From positions 186,001 through 250,000 of the forward strand of contig NZ_FOZE01000003.1 of NCBI RefSeq assembly GCF_900113225.1: a DNA stretch of 64,000 nt, in the 5' to 3' direction. Positions within the stretch are counted from its first letter, which is position 1. The number at the start of each line of letters is the position of its first letter. The position numbers were made by a program, and so were the translations under genes. The notes beneath the pieces are model-generated. The model was not told the DNA's origin. It did not search any database and saw only the letters and a list, made by a program, of their open reading frames with translations. Shown piece after piece: positions 17,616 to 26,089 of this stretch. Source of the DNA: Mitsuaria sp. PDC51 (GTDB taxonomy: Bacteria > Pseudomonadota > Gammaproteobacteria > Burkholderiales > Burkholderiaceae_C).

Positions 17616-18479
17616 TCAGCCGCCGGGCTCGACGCAGCCCAGCATCGCCTCGATCAGCCGCGCGCCCTGCCGCTCGCGCAGGCAGTAGAGGTACTCCCGC
17701 ACCATCGGCATCGGCGCCTCGAAGGGCAGGGCGACCAGCTCCGGGTCGCGCCCGGTCTCGTGCGCGGCGAAGATGCTGACCCCCAGCCCGCGCACCACCG
17801 CCTCCCGCAGCGCCTCGCGGCTGGCGATCTCCATCTGCGCCCGCGGCCGCACGCCCGCCGCCTCCAGCGCCTGCTCGGTCAGCGCGCGCGTCATCGAGCC
17901 GCGCTCCCGCATCAGCAGCGTTTCCGCGCCCAGCGCCGCCAGCGGCACCGCCGTCGCCCGCGCCAGCGCATGCCCGCGCGGCAGCAGCAGCACCAGCGGA
18001 TCGGCCCCCAGCGCCACCCGGTGCAGCCGCGGGTCGTCCTCCAGATGGCTGGAGGTCGCCAGGTCCACCTGGTAGGCGAGCAGCGCATCCACCATCTGCC
18101 GCGAATTGCCGGCCGACACGCTCAGCTCCACCCGCGGATGGCGGACCTTGAAGCGCTGCACCAGCGTCAGCGTGTAGTAGGGGGCCGTCGCGCCCAGGCG
18201 CAGCGTCCCGCCCTGCAGCTCGGCCGAGTTGCGCAGCGCGAATTCGATGTCCAGTTCCTGCTGCAGCAGCGTGTCGACCTGCGGCATCAGCCGTCGGCCG
18301 GCCTCGCTCAGCGTCAGCCGGCCGCCGCCGCGGTGGAAGAGCTCCACCCCGTACTGCTCCTCCAGCGCCCGGACCTGCGTCGTCACCGTCGGCTGCGACA
18401 GCCCCAGCTGCCGCGCCGCGCCCGTGATCGACCCCAGCCGCGCCACCGCGAAGAAGGCCTTGAGCTGGTTCACCAGCAT
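17616..18479 (-). CDS. LysR-family regulator, divergent to the phosphonate transporter
   Basis: A 287-residue LysR protein. The winged helix lies at residues 1-60 (LKAFFAVARLGSITGAARQLGLSQPTVTTQVRALEEQYGVELF), followed by an effector-binding domain (RLGATAPYYTLTLVQRF onward). It is transcribed away from the 2-aminoethylphosphonate-type transporter with a shared 135-bp control region, the standard arrangement for a LysR activator of the divergent operon. The ligand is inferred to be 2-aminoethylphosphonate or a derivative. The third-position GC bias and reading frame are clear throughout. Confidence 0.87.
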   Translation of the reverse strand: MLVNQLKAFFAVARLGSITGAARQLGLSQPTVTTQVRALEEQYGVELFHRGGGRLTLSEAGRRLMPQVDTLLQQELDIEFALRNSAELQGGTLRLGATAPYYTLTLVQRFKVRHPRVELSVSAGNSRQMVDALLAYQVDLATSSHLEDDPRLHRVALGADPLVLLLPRGHALARATAVPLAALGAETLLMRERGSMTRALTEQALEAAGVRPRAQMEIASREALREAVVRGLGVSIFAAHETGRDPELVALPFEAPMPMVREYLYCLRERQGARLIEAMLGCVEPGG

Positions 18480-18528
18480 GACGGCGACCCCAAATCCGCC
18501 AATACCGGCTTTCGGGAACTTGGGCCGT

Positions 18529-18557
18529 TTGACGTGTCAATGACATATGCCATTCCT
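18529..18557 (+). promoter_or_regulatory. Candidate promoter and LysR site before the phosphonate transporter
   Basis: TTGACG at 18529-18534 could be a -35 box, with a weak -10-like ATTCCT 17 bases later. Overlapping it is the perfect palindrome TGTCA-A-TGACA at 18535-18545. It lies in the divergent region between the LysR gene and the transporter, where a LysR protein would bind. This is pattern evidence only. Confidence 0.42.
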
Positions 18558-18614
18558 ACAGTGTCGCCCATCGATCACCCCGACCGGGGTGCCGCATCCC
18601 CCCATGGAGCGCCC

Positions 18615-19664
18615 ATGCGTCTCAAGTCCTTCTCGACCCTCGTCCACACCGCCGCCGCGCTGAGCCTGGCGGTGATCGCCGCGCTGACCAGCCCCGAGGC
18701 CCACGCCCAGGGCAAGACTGAACTGCTGGTCTACAGCGCGCTCGAAGCCGACCAGATCAAGGCCTACAAGACCGCCTTCGAGCAGGACCACCCGGCCATC
18801 GAGCTGAAGTTCGTGCGCGAGTCCACCGGCATCGTCACCGCGCGCCTGCTGGCCGAGAAGGCGAATCCGCAGGCCGACGTCGTCTGGGGACTGGCCGCGA
18901 CCTCGCTGATGCTGCTGGACAAGGAAGGGCTGCTGGCGGCCTACGCGCCCAAGGGCCTCGAGCAGGTGCGCCCCACCATGCGCGACCCGCGGCCGCAGCC
19001 GACCTGGGTCGGCATGGACCTGTGGTCGTCCGCGGTCTGCTTCAACACCGCCGAGGCGGCCAGGCGCAACCTGCCCCGGCCGAGTTCCTGGAGCGACCTG
19101 ACCCAGCCCGTCTACAAGGGCCTGCTGACGATGCCGCATCCCGCTTCCAGCGGCACCGGCTACCTGATGGTCTCGGCCTGGCTGCAGATGATGGGCGAGG
19201 CCAAGGGCTGGGCCTTCATGGACGCGCTGCACCAGAACATCGGCGTCTACACCCACAGCGGCTCCAAGCCCTGCCGCCAGGCCGGCGCCGGCGAGTTCCC
19301 GGTGGGCCTGTCCTTCGAGTACCGCGCCAACAAGACGAAGAAGGAAGGCGCGCCGATCGACATCGTCTTCCCGAAGGAGGGCCTGGGCTGGGATGTCGAG
19401 GCCACCGCGATCATGAAGTCGACGCGCAAGCCCGAGGCCGCCCGGGCGCTGGCCGACTGGGCGGTGACCCGCAAGGCCAACGAGCTGTACGCGAAGAACT
19501 TCGCCGTGCTGGCGCTGCCGTCGGTGCAGGAGCAGCTGGAGTACGTGCCGTCCGATCTCGACAAGCTGCTGGCGAAGAACGACTTCGGCTGGGCCGCCGC
19601 GAATCGGGATCGCATCCTGGCCGAGTGGTCGCGCCGCTACGAGGCCAAGGCCGAGAAGAAGTGA
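18615..19664 (+). CDS. phnS: 2-aminoethylphosphonate-type ABC transporter substrate-binding protein
   Basis: A 349-residue periplasmic binding protein with a signal peptide ending near SPEAHAQ (residue 33). The mature sequence LLVYSALEADQIKAYKTAFEQDHP and DVVWGLAATSLMLLDKEGLL is of the type found in PhnS/iron(III)-like binding proteins assigned to 2-aminoethylphosphonate uptake. It heads an operon with a matching ATPase, a double permease and a FAD oxidoreductase of the phosphonate-linked group. Iron or polyamine transport is the main alternative family reading, made less likely by that oxidoreductase. Confidence 0.8.
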   Translation: MRLKSFSTLVHTAAALSLAVIAALTSPEAHAQGKTELLVYSALEADQIKAYKTAFEQDHPAIELKFVRESTGIVTARLLAEKANPQADVVWGLAATSLMLLDKEGLLAAYAPKGLEQVRPTMRDPRPQPTWVGMDLWSSAVCFNTAEAARRNLPRPSSWSDLTQPVYKGLLTMPHPASSGTGYLMVSAWLQMMGEAKGWAFMDALHQNIGVYTHSGSKPCRQAGAGEFPVGLSFEYRANKTKKEGAPIDIVFPKEGLGWDVEATAIMKSTRKPEAARALADWAVTRKANELYAKNFAVLALPSVQEQLEYVPSDLDKLLAKNDFGWAAANRDRILAEWSRRYEAKAEKK

Positions 19665-19698
19665 TCCGGCCCGGGCCACCGACCAACACGCACCACGG

Positions 19699-20778
19699 AT
19701 GACGGACCACGGGCGAGCCATGCTGCACCTGCGCCAGATCACCAAGCGTTTCGGCTCCCAGACGGTGCTGCAAGGCATCGACCTGGACCTGCGCGCCGGC
19801 GAGTTCGTCTCGCTGCTCGGCCCGTCGGGCTGCGGCAAGACCACGCTGCTGCGCATCGTCTGCGGCATCGAGACCCCCGAGCTCGGGCAGGTGCTGATGC
19901 AGGGGCAGGACATCACTGCCTGGCCGGCGTCGCAGCGCCGCTTCGGTGTCGTGTTCCAGTCCTACGCGCTGTTCCCCAACATGACGGCGATGGAGAACGT
20001 CCGCTATGGACTGAGCGGCCTGCCGCGCCGCGAGGCGGCCGAGCGCGCCGCGGAGATGCTGGCGCTGGTGGGCCTGCCGGAGCAGGCCGGCAAGTTTCCC
20101 TCGCAGCTCTCCGGCGGCCAGCAGCAGCGGGTCGCACTGGCGCGCGCGCTGGCGCCGCGACCACGGCTGCTGTTGCTGGATGAGCCGCTGTCGGCGCTGG
20201 ACGCGCAGGTGCGGCAGGAGCTGCGCGCCGAGATCCGCGCGCTGCAGCAGCGGCTGGGCATCACGACGCTGATGGTCACCCATGACCAGGACGAGGCGCT
20301 GGCGATGTCCGACCGCGTGGTGCTGCTCGCCCGCGGACAGATCGCGCAGCAGGGCGCGCCGCGCGAACTTTACGAGCAGCCGGCCAGCGCGTTGGTGGCC
20401 GGCTTCATCGGGCGCATGAACTGGATGGAGGGGCAGGTGGTGGCCGATGGCCGGGTGCGCGTGGGCACCACGCTGGTCGACTGCGACACGCGCGTCTACA
20501 AGACCGGCAGCGTGGTGCGGCTGGGCATCCGGCCCGAGGCGGTGCAGCTGCTCGACGGCGCGGGTGCGATGCTGCGCGCGCGCGTCGACGCGCTCCAGTT
20601 CCAGGGCGCGGTGACGCAGGTGCTGCTGCGCAGCGACGCGCTCGGCGGCGCCTTGAGCGTCGAGCTGCCCAGCGCCGAGGCCGCCGACCTGCGGGAGGGC
20701 GAGGTCCGCGGACTGCGCCTGGCGGCCGCGGCGATCCAGCTCTTCGACGCGCCGCTGTCGATGCGGAGGGTCGCGTGA
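19699..20778 (+). CDS. phnT: 2-aminoethylphosphonate-type ABC transporter ATPase
   Basis: A 359-residue ABC ATPase with Walker A GPSGCGKTT, signature LSGGQQQRVALARALA, Walker B LLLLDEPLSALD and the switch TLMVTHDQDEAL. The C-terminal third is a TOBE-like regulatory domain (RLGIRPEAVQLLDG onward). An alternative start is MLHLRQ seven codons later. The stop overlaps the GTG start of the permease gene. It powers import by the adjacent membrane protein. Confidence 0.86.
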   Translation: MTDHGRAMLHLRQITKRFGSQTVLQGIDLDLRAGEFVSLLGPSGCGKTTLLRIVCGIETPELGQVLMQGQDITAWPASQRRFGVVFQSYALFPNMTAMENVRYGLSGLPRREAAERAAEMLALVGLPEQAGKFPSQLSGGQQQRVALARALAPRPRLLLLDEPLSALDAQVRQELRAEIRALQQRLGITTLMVTHDQDEALAMSDRVVLLARGQIAQQGAPRELYEQPASALVAGFIGRMNWMEGQVVADGRVRVGTTLVDCDTRVYKTGSVVRLGIRPEAVQLLDGAGAMLRARVDALQFQGAVTQVLLRSDALGGALSVELPSAEAADLREGEVRGLRLAAAAIQLFDAPLSMRRVA

Positions 20779-22529
20779 GCGGCGGACCGGCGCGCGCGCG
20801 GGCGAGCGAGTCGGGGACGGCGCTCCCGCGCGCGGCGCAGGAGCGGCCCGCTCGGCGCTGGCCCGTCGAGGCCTGGGCGCTGCGCGGGCTGATGGCCGCG
20901 GCGCTGGTCGTGCTGACGCTGATCATCCTGCTGCCGCTGGTGTCGCTGCTGGCGCAGAGCGTGCTGGACGGGCAGGGGCGTTTCGTCGGCGGCGCGCACT
21001 TCGCCGCGTACTTCTCGACCGGTCGCTGGAGCGCGCTGCGGCACAGCGTGGCGCTGTCGGCGGTGTCGGCGCTGGTCTGCGTCGTGCTGGCCTACGGCTA
21101 CGCGTGGGCGCTGACGCACACCGCGCTGCCGGCGCGGGCACTGTGGCGCGCGCTGGCGCTGCTGCCGCTGCTGCCGCTGCTGGCGCCGTCGCTGCTGGCG
21201 GCCATCGGGCTGGTCTATGCCTTCGGCAATCAGGGCCTGTTGAAGGGCGTGCTGCACGCGGTCGGCGTGGACGGCATCTACGGGCCGGCCGGCATCGTGA
21301 TGGGGTCGGTGCTGTGGACCTTCCCGCACGCGATGCTGATCCTGGTCACGACGCTGTCCGCGAGCGACGCCCGGACCCTGGAGGCCGCGCGCTGCCTGGG
21401 CGCGGGCGGCTGGCGGGTGTTCCGCACCGTGACCCTGCCGGCCAGCCGCTACGGGCTGCTGATCTCACTGGTGGTCGTGTTCGTGCTGGTGCTGACCGAC
21501 TTCGGCGTGCCCAAGGTGGTCGGCGGGCAGACGCCGATGCTGGCCACCGACATCTACAAGGAAGTCGTCGGCCAGCAGCGCCTGGACCGCGGCGCCGTGG
21601 TGGCGCTGCTCCTGCTGCTGCCGGCGCTGGGGGCCTTCGCGCTGGAGCAGCGCCTGCGCGCGCGCCAGCGGGCGGTGCTGAGCCTGCGCGCGGTGCCGCA
21701 CGTCCCCACGCCGCATGCGCCGCGGGACCTGGCTGCGCTGCTGTATTGCGCGGTCGTCGCCGCGGCGCTGGTGGGCGTGTTCGGCATCGCCGTGTATGCG
21801 TCCTTCGCGCAGTACTGGCCGTACCAGCTCGCGCCGACGCTGTCGCATTACCAGTTCGACATGAGCGATGGCGGGGGCTGGGCGAGCTACGGGAACTCGC
21901 TGCGCATGGCGCTGTGGACCGCGGCGGCGGGCGCGGTGATGAGCTTCGCGGTGGCCTGGCTGGTGGACAAGCCGCGTGGGCATCGCGCCGCACGCGGGCT
22001 GATCAACGCGATGGCGACGCTGCCGATGGCGGTGCCGGGACTGGCGCTTGGGCTGGGCTACATCCTGTTCTTCAACGCGCCGTGGAATCCGCTGCGCGGC
22101 TGGTATGGCGGGCTGGGCATCCTGGTGCTGTGCACGGTGGCGCACTACTACTCGGTGGCGCACTTGACGCAGCTGGGCGCGCTGCGCCAGCTCGACCCCG
22201 AGTACGAGCGCGTGGCCGAGTCGCTGGGGCTGCCGTTCTGGAGCCACCTGGCGCGCGTGCACCTGCCCATCGCGATCCCGACGCTGGTGCAGGTGGCGGG
22301 CTACTTCTTCGTGAGCGCGTTGACGACGGTGTCGGCGGTGGTGTTCCTGTATTCGCCCGACACGGCGCTGGCGGCGGTCGCGGTGCTGGCCATGGACGAT
22401 GCCGGCGATACCGCGCCAGCCGCAGCGATGGCGACGCTGCTGTTCGCGACGGCGGCGATCGGGCGCGGCGTCATCGGCCTGGCCGGCCACCTGCTGGTGC
22501 AGCGCACGCAGCGCTGGCGCGCCCGGTAG
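20775..22529 (+). CDS. ABC transporter permease, two permease domains in one chain (PhnU/PhnV type)
   Basis: A 584-residue membrane protein starting at GTG within the GTGA overlap, with GGAGGG upstream. It contains two copies of the binding-protein-dependent permease domain. Each has an EAA-type loop: LEAARCLGAGGWRVFRTVTLPASR in the first half and YERVAESLGLPFWSHLARVHLPIA in the second. Fused double permeases are usual in the iron/thiamine/phosphonate class, where they replace a heterodimer. It would form the whole inner-membrane channel with PhnS and PhnT. Confidence 0.86.
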   Translation: MSGGPARARASESGTALPRAAQERPARRWPVEAWALRGLMAAALVVLTLIILLPLVSLLAQSVLDGQGRFVGGAHFAAYFSTGRWSALRHSVALSAVSALVCVVLAYGYAWALTHTALPARALWRALALLPLLPLLAPSLLAAIGLVYAFGNQGLLKGVLHAVGVDGIYGPAGIVMGSVLWTFPHAMLILVTTLSASDARTLEAARCLGAGGWRVFRTVTLPASRYGLLISLVVVFVLVLTDFGVPKVVGGQTPMLATDIYKEVVGQQRLDRGAVVALLLLLPALGAFALEQRLRARQRAVLSLRAVPHVPTPHAPRDLAALLYCAVVAAALVGVFGIAVYASFAQYWPYQLAPTLSHYQFDMSDGGGWASYGNSLRMALWTAAAGAVMSFAVAWLVDKPRGHRAARGLINAMATLPMAVPGLALGLGYILFFNAPWNPLRGWYGGLGILVLCTVAHYYSVAHLTQLGALRQLDPEYERVAESLGLPFWSHLARVHLPIAIPTLVQVAGYFFVSALTTVSAVVFLYSPDTALAAVAVLAMDDAGDTAPAAAMATLLFATAAIGRGVIGLAGHLLVQRTQRWRAR

Positions 22530-22636
22530 CGGCATGGATGACATGACGTGCCTTGCTGCGCCTGCGCGCCCATCTCGCCACCGCCAACTCTCTCTCCCGC
22601 GAGCGGAAGAGACTGCTTCACTTGACTGACATTCCC

Positions 22637-23749
22637 ATGAACTGTGATCTCCTCGTGGTCGGTGCCGGCATCGTCGGCCTGGCTCATGCCTGGGCTGGCG
22701 CCAGGCGCGGCTGGCGCGTCGTCGTTGTCGAGCGCGATGCCGCCTGCATCGGCGCCTCGATCCGCAACTTCGGTTTCGTCACCGTGACCGGCCAGCAGCG
22801 CGGCGCGCACTGGCGGCGCGCGCGGCGCTCGCGCGAGCTGTGGGCCGAGCTCGCGCCGCAGGCCGGCCTGCGCATCGAGCACGCTGGCCTGCTGGTCGCC
22901 GCGCGCCACGAGGCCTCGGAAGCGATCCTGGAGGCCTTCCTCGCCACCGAGATGGGCGAGGGCTGCGAGCGGCTCGATGCCGCCGCGGCGCTGGCGCGGC
23001 AGCCGGGCCTGCGGGCCGAGGGTCTGCGCGGCGGCCTCTACAGCCCGCACGAGTTGCGCGTCGAGTCGCGCGAGGCGATCCCGCGCATCGCGGCCTGGCT
23101 GGCCGAGCGGCATGGCGTCGAATTCCGCTTCGGGGAATCGGTGCTCGAGGCCGAAGCCCCGCACGTGCGCACGTCGCGGGCGAGCTACCACACGGAGCGC
23201 GTGGTGGTGTGCTCGGGTGCGGAACTGCACGGCCTCTTCGCCGAGCGCTGGACGCCCCATGCGCTGTCGCTGTGCCAGCTGCAGATGTTGCGGGTGAAGC
23301 CCCCGGCGGGCTTCCGGCTGAACGCGGCGCTGATGGCCGACCTGAGCCTGGTGCGCTACGAGGGCTACGCGGCGCTGCCGCAGGCGCGGCCGCTGCTCGA
23401 GCACCTGTCGGCCGAGCGGCACGACGCGCTGGCGCATGGCATCCATTTGATCGTGGTGCAGAGCGCGGACGGCTCGCTGGTCGTCGGCGACTCGCACCAC
23501 TACGGGCCGGTGCTGCCGCCCTTCGCCAGCGAGGCGGTGGACCGGCTGATCCTCGACGAACTGCACCGGCAGCTGACGCTGCCGTCCCTGGAGATCGTCG
23601 AGCGCTGGACCGGCGTGTACGCGGTCAGCGCCGAGGTGCCGTGCCTCGTGGAGGCGCCGGACCCGCGCACGCGGCTGGTGATGGTGACCGGCGGCACCGG
23701 CGCGAGCACCGCGTTCGGGCTGGCGGAAGAGGTGCTCGCGGACTGGTGA
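22637..23749 (+). CDS. FAD-dependent amine oxidoreductase of the phosphonate-associated group (TIGR03364-like)
   Basis: A 370-residue DAO-family flavoprotein. I chose MNCDLLVVGAGIVGLAHAWAG because the Rossmann motif GAGIVG follows directly; the frame is open further upstream without a credible RBS. The motif SIRNFGFVTVTGQQ and the C-terminal GGTGASTAFGLAEEV are typical of the group linked to phosphonate transport genes. By family it should oxidise a secondary or primary amine, plausibly an N-methylated or free 2-aminoethylphosphonate, giving phosphonoacetaldehyde. It follows the permease by 107 bp. PhnW and PhnX are absent here, so the next step must be encoded elsewhere. Confidence 0.78.
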   Translation: MNCDLLVVGAGIVGLAHAWAGARRGWRVVVVERDAACIGASIRNFGFVTVTGQQRGAHWRRARRSRELWAELAPQAGLRIEHAGLLVAARHEASEAILEAFLATEMGEGCERLDAAAALARQPGLRAEGLRGGLYSPHELRVESREAIPRIAAWLAERHGVEFRFGESVLEAEAPHVRTSRASYHTERVVVCSGAELHGLFAERWTPHALSLCQLQMLRVKPPAGFRLNAALMADLSLVRYEGYAALPQARPLLEHLSAERHDALAHGIHLIVVQSADGSLVVGDSHHYGPVLPPFASEAVDRLILDELHRQLTLPSLEIVERWTGVYAVSAEVPCLVEAPDPRTRLVMVTGGTGASTAFGLAEEVLADW

Positions 23750-23770
23750 GGGGCACCGGCGGCCCGGCGC

Positions 23771-25684
23771 TTAGCGGCTGTGCGCCGTCAGCTTGGCCAG
23801 CGGCGAGGCCAGGCTGACGCCCGGCGCCGCGCGGCGCGCGCTGACGCGGCCGTCCTCGTCGGTCTCGTCCAGGTCCGGATGCGCGGCGCCAAGCACCGCG
23901 CCGGCCGGTCCCGCCGGATCGCGCCGCATCGCCACGCCCACCGCCAGCATGTCGATCACCAGCAGGTGCAGGATGCGGCTGATCATCGGCAGGTGCGTCG
24001 CGACGTCCTCGACGTGGTCGACGATCAGCGCCGCGTCGGCCTTCTTCGCCAGCGGCGACTGGCTGGCGGTGATCGCCACCACATGGGCGCCGCGCTCGCG
24101 CGCCGCGTCGGCCACGGCGATCAGCTCCGGCAGCTTGCCGCTGCTGCTGATCAGCACCGCCACGTCGCCCGGCTTGAGCGTCTGCGCCGCCAGCAGCTGC
24201 AGCCGCGGCTCCACGTAGGCGTTGCAGGCCACGCCCAGGCGCAGGAACTTGAACTGCGCATCCTGCGCGACCACGCCGTAATGGCCGATCGCGAAGAACT
24301 CGATGCGCGAGGCCTTCAGCAGCAGCTCGATGCTGCGGTCGATCATGTCGCGGTTGAGCTGGCTGCGCACCTGCAGGATCGCCGACGCGGTGTTGCCCAG
24401 CACCTTCTCGCCGAGCTCGACCATCGAGTCGTCCTGCGTCACCTGCGTGTGGCTGACCGGCACCGTGCCCGTCAGGCCCGACGCCAGCCGCAGCTTGAAG
24501 TCGGACAGCCCCTCGCAGCCCAGCGAGCGGCAGAAGCGGATCACCGTCGGCTGGCTGACGTTGGCGGCCTTGGCGATCTCGGCGATCGGATCGTTCAGCA
24601 CCTTGCGCGAATGCGCCAGCACATGGTCCGCGACGCGCTGCTCGGCCGGCGACAGGCCGTCGCGCGCGCGCCGGATCTGGCCGACGATCGCCGACGCGCC
24701 GCCGCTGGTCTGCAGGCTGCGCAGCTGCGCCTCCAGGATCGCCGACGCGCCCTTGAAGGTGGCGTGCTCCGCGGTGATCACGAAGGTGGGAATCGCGGCG
24801 ACGTAGTCGGAGAAGCGGCCCTTGTCCTCGAAGCGGGCGCGGAAGCGCGAGCGGTCGAAATACTCGCCCAGCCGCGGCACGATGCCGCCGCCGATGTAGA
24901 TGCCGCCCAAGGCGCCCAGCGTCACCGCCAGGTTGGCCGCGGCCGTGCCCAGCAGCGTGCAGAAGAGCTCCAGCGTCTCCTCGCAGACCGGGTCGGTGGC
25001 CTCCAGCGCGCGGGCGGTGATCTCCGGCGCGCTCAGCGGCTCCGACGGGCGCTGGAGGTAGTCCGCCATCGCGCGGTGCATCAGCTCCAGGCCCGGGCCG
25101 GACAGCAGCCGCTCGAAGGAGACGTGCTCGTACTCGTTCCAGGCGAAGCGCAGCAGCGCGATCTCGCGTTCGTCGCGCGGCGCGAAGTTGGTGTGGCCGC
25201 CTTCGGAGCCCAGCGAGATCCAGCCCTCGCCCGCCGGGATCAGGCCCGACACGCCCAGGCCCGAGCCCGAGCCCAGCAGCCCGATCACGCTGTGGGCGCG
25301 CGGCTCGCCGCCGCCGATCTGGCGGATCTCGCCGCCCCGCAGCCGCGGCAGCGCCATCGCCAGCGCGGTGAAGTCGTTGACGACCACCAGCGTGTCCAGG
25401 CCGAGGCGCTGGCGCGCTTCCTCGATCGAGAACTGCCAGTGGTAGTTGGTCATCCGGACCTGGTCGCCCTCGACCGGGTTGGCGATCGCGATCGCCGCGT
25501 GCGCCACCCGCAGCTGGCGCGGCAGGCGGTCCATGAAGGCGCGCACGGCGGCGTGGAAGTCGGCGTGCTCGGCGCAGCGCAGCAGCGCGATGTGCTCGAA
25601 CTCTCCCGGGGAGGTCTCCAGGGCGAAGCGGGCGAAGGTGCCGCCGATGTCGGCGATCAGCCGGGGACTGTCGAATTCACGCAT
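23771..25684 (-). CDS. Bifunctional glucokinase / RpiR-family transcriptional regulator
   Basis: A 637-residue fusion. Residues 1-330 are a complete glucokinase: ADIGGTFARFAL, the sugar-binding VNDFTALA, LGSGSGLGVSG and GGIYIGGGIVPRLGEYF. Residues from about 345 carry an RpiR helix-turn-helix (LNDPIAEIAKAANVSQPTVIRFCRSLGCEGLSDFK). A SIS sugar-phosphate-binding domain follows (FFAIGHYGVVAQDAQFKF, VLISSSGKLPELIAVADAARERGAHVVAITAS). Such fusions occur in Burkholderiales. Glucose phosphorylation and sensing of a hexose phosphate would be in one chain. A palindrome at 25837-25851 upstream is a candidate autoregulatory site. Confidence 0.92.
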   Translation of the reverse strand: MREFDSPRLIADIGGTFARFALETSPGEFEHIALLRCAEHADFHAAVRAFMDRLPRQLRVAHAAIAIANPVEGDQVRMTNYHWQFSIEEARQRLGLDTLVVVNDFTALAMALPRLRGGEIRQIGGGEPRAHSVIGLLGSGSGLGVSGLIPAGEGWISLGSEGGHTNFAPRDEREIALLRFAWNEYEHVSFERLLSGPGLELMHRAMADYLQRPSEPLSAPEITARALEATDPVCEETLELFCTLLGTAAANLAVTLGALGGIYIGGGIVPRLGEYFDRSRFRARFEDKGRFSDYVAAIPTFVITAEHATFKGASAILEAQLRSLQTSGGASAIVGQIRRARDGLSPAEQRVADHVLAHSRKVLNDPIAEIAKAANVSQPTVIRFCRSLGCEGLSDFKLRLASGLTGTVPVSHTQVTQDDSMVELGEKVLGNTASAILQVRSQLNRDMIDRSIELLLKASRIEFFAIGHYGVVAQDAQFKFLRLGVACNAYVEPRLQLLAAQTLKPGDVAVLISSSGKLPELIAVADAARERGAHVVAITASQSPLAKKADAALIVDHVEDVATHLPMISRILHLLVIDMLAVGVAMRRDPAGPAGAVLGAAHPDLDETDEDGRVSARRAAPGVSLASPLAKLTAHSR

Positions 25685-25836
25685 GAAGGAGAGGTGCTGG
25701 CCGCCTCGGGCCTGGCATGGATCCGGGCGAATCCAGGCGGCGCGGGGGCGTCGGGGAAGGGGCGATTATGGCCTCCACGCCCGGGAGCGCCGGAAGGGTT
25801 CGCCCCTAGCCGCGCCTTGGTCTTGGCGCGTGGTGC

Positions 25837-25851
25837 TGTAGTGAGACTACA
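25837..25851. promoter_or_regulatory. Perfect HexR/RpiR-like operator
   Basis: TGTAGTGAGACTACA is a perfect 6-3-6 inverted repeat between the Glk-RpiR gene and glk. It fits the general form TGTARY-N3-RYTACA reported for HexR, a member of the RpiR family, so the Glk-RpiR protein is the likely binder. Confidence 0.68.
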
Positions 25852-25992
25852 GTGATTTTCAGGGCCGTCGGTGGCATGGATGGTGAGAGAAAAGTGATTG
25901 GTGACAATCGCTTGCCAACGAAATCGGAGTGATTGCATCATGGCCACCGTCGCGAAAAGTGCGACCGGGTGACAGTGCTCTTGTGCGATTGC

Positions 25993-26007
25993 TGTAGTTT
26001 TGCTACC
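25993..26007. promoter_or_regulatory. Degenerate HexR/RpiR-like operator before glk
   Basis: TGTAGTTTTGCTACC matches the perfect site at 25837 in its left half and in four of six right-half positions. It lies about 83 bases before the glk start and between weak -35/-10 elements, where a bound protein would block RNA polymerase. Confidence 0.48.
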
Positions 26008-26089
26008 TTGCGCGGATTCCGCCTCCGAGGCGGCCTCCGGCGCACCTTTGGGGTGCGCCTCAACAAGCCGAACAAGCAGGACAAGCACA

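Larger units (their letters stand above)
25685..26089. other. Divergent control region between the two glucokinase genes
   Basis: This 405-bp stretch has no credible gene. It holds two palindromic sites (25837-25851 and 25993-26007) and a leader hairpin before the second glucokinase (GGCGCACC at 26039-26046 with GGTGCGCC at 26052-26059). A weak promoter-like pair TTGTGC/TACCTT, 17 bases apart, encloses the second site. It must carry the promoters of both flanking genes. Confidence 0.65.
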
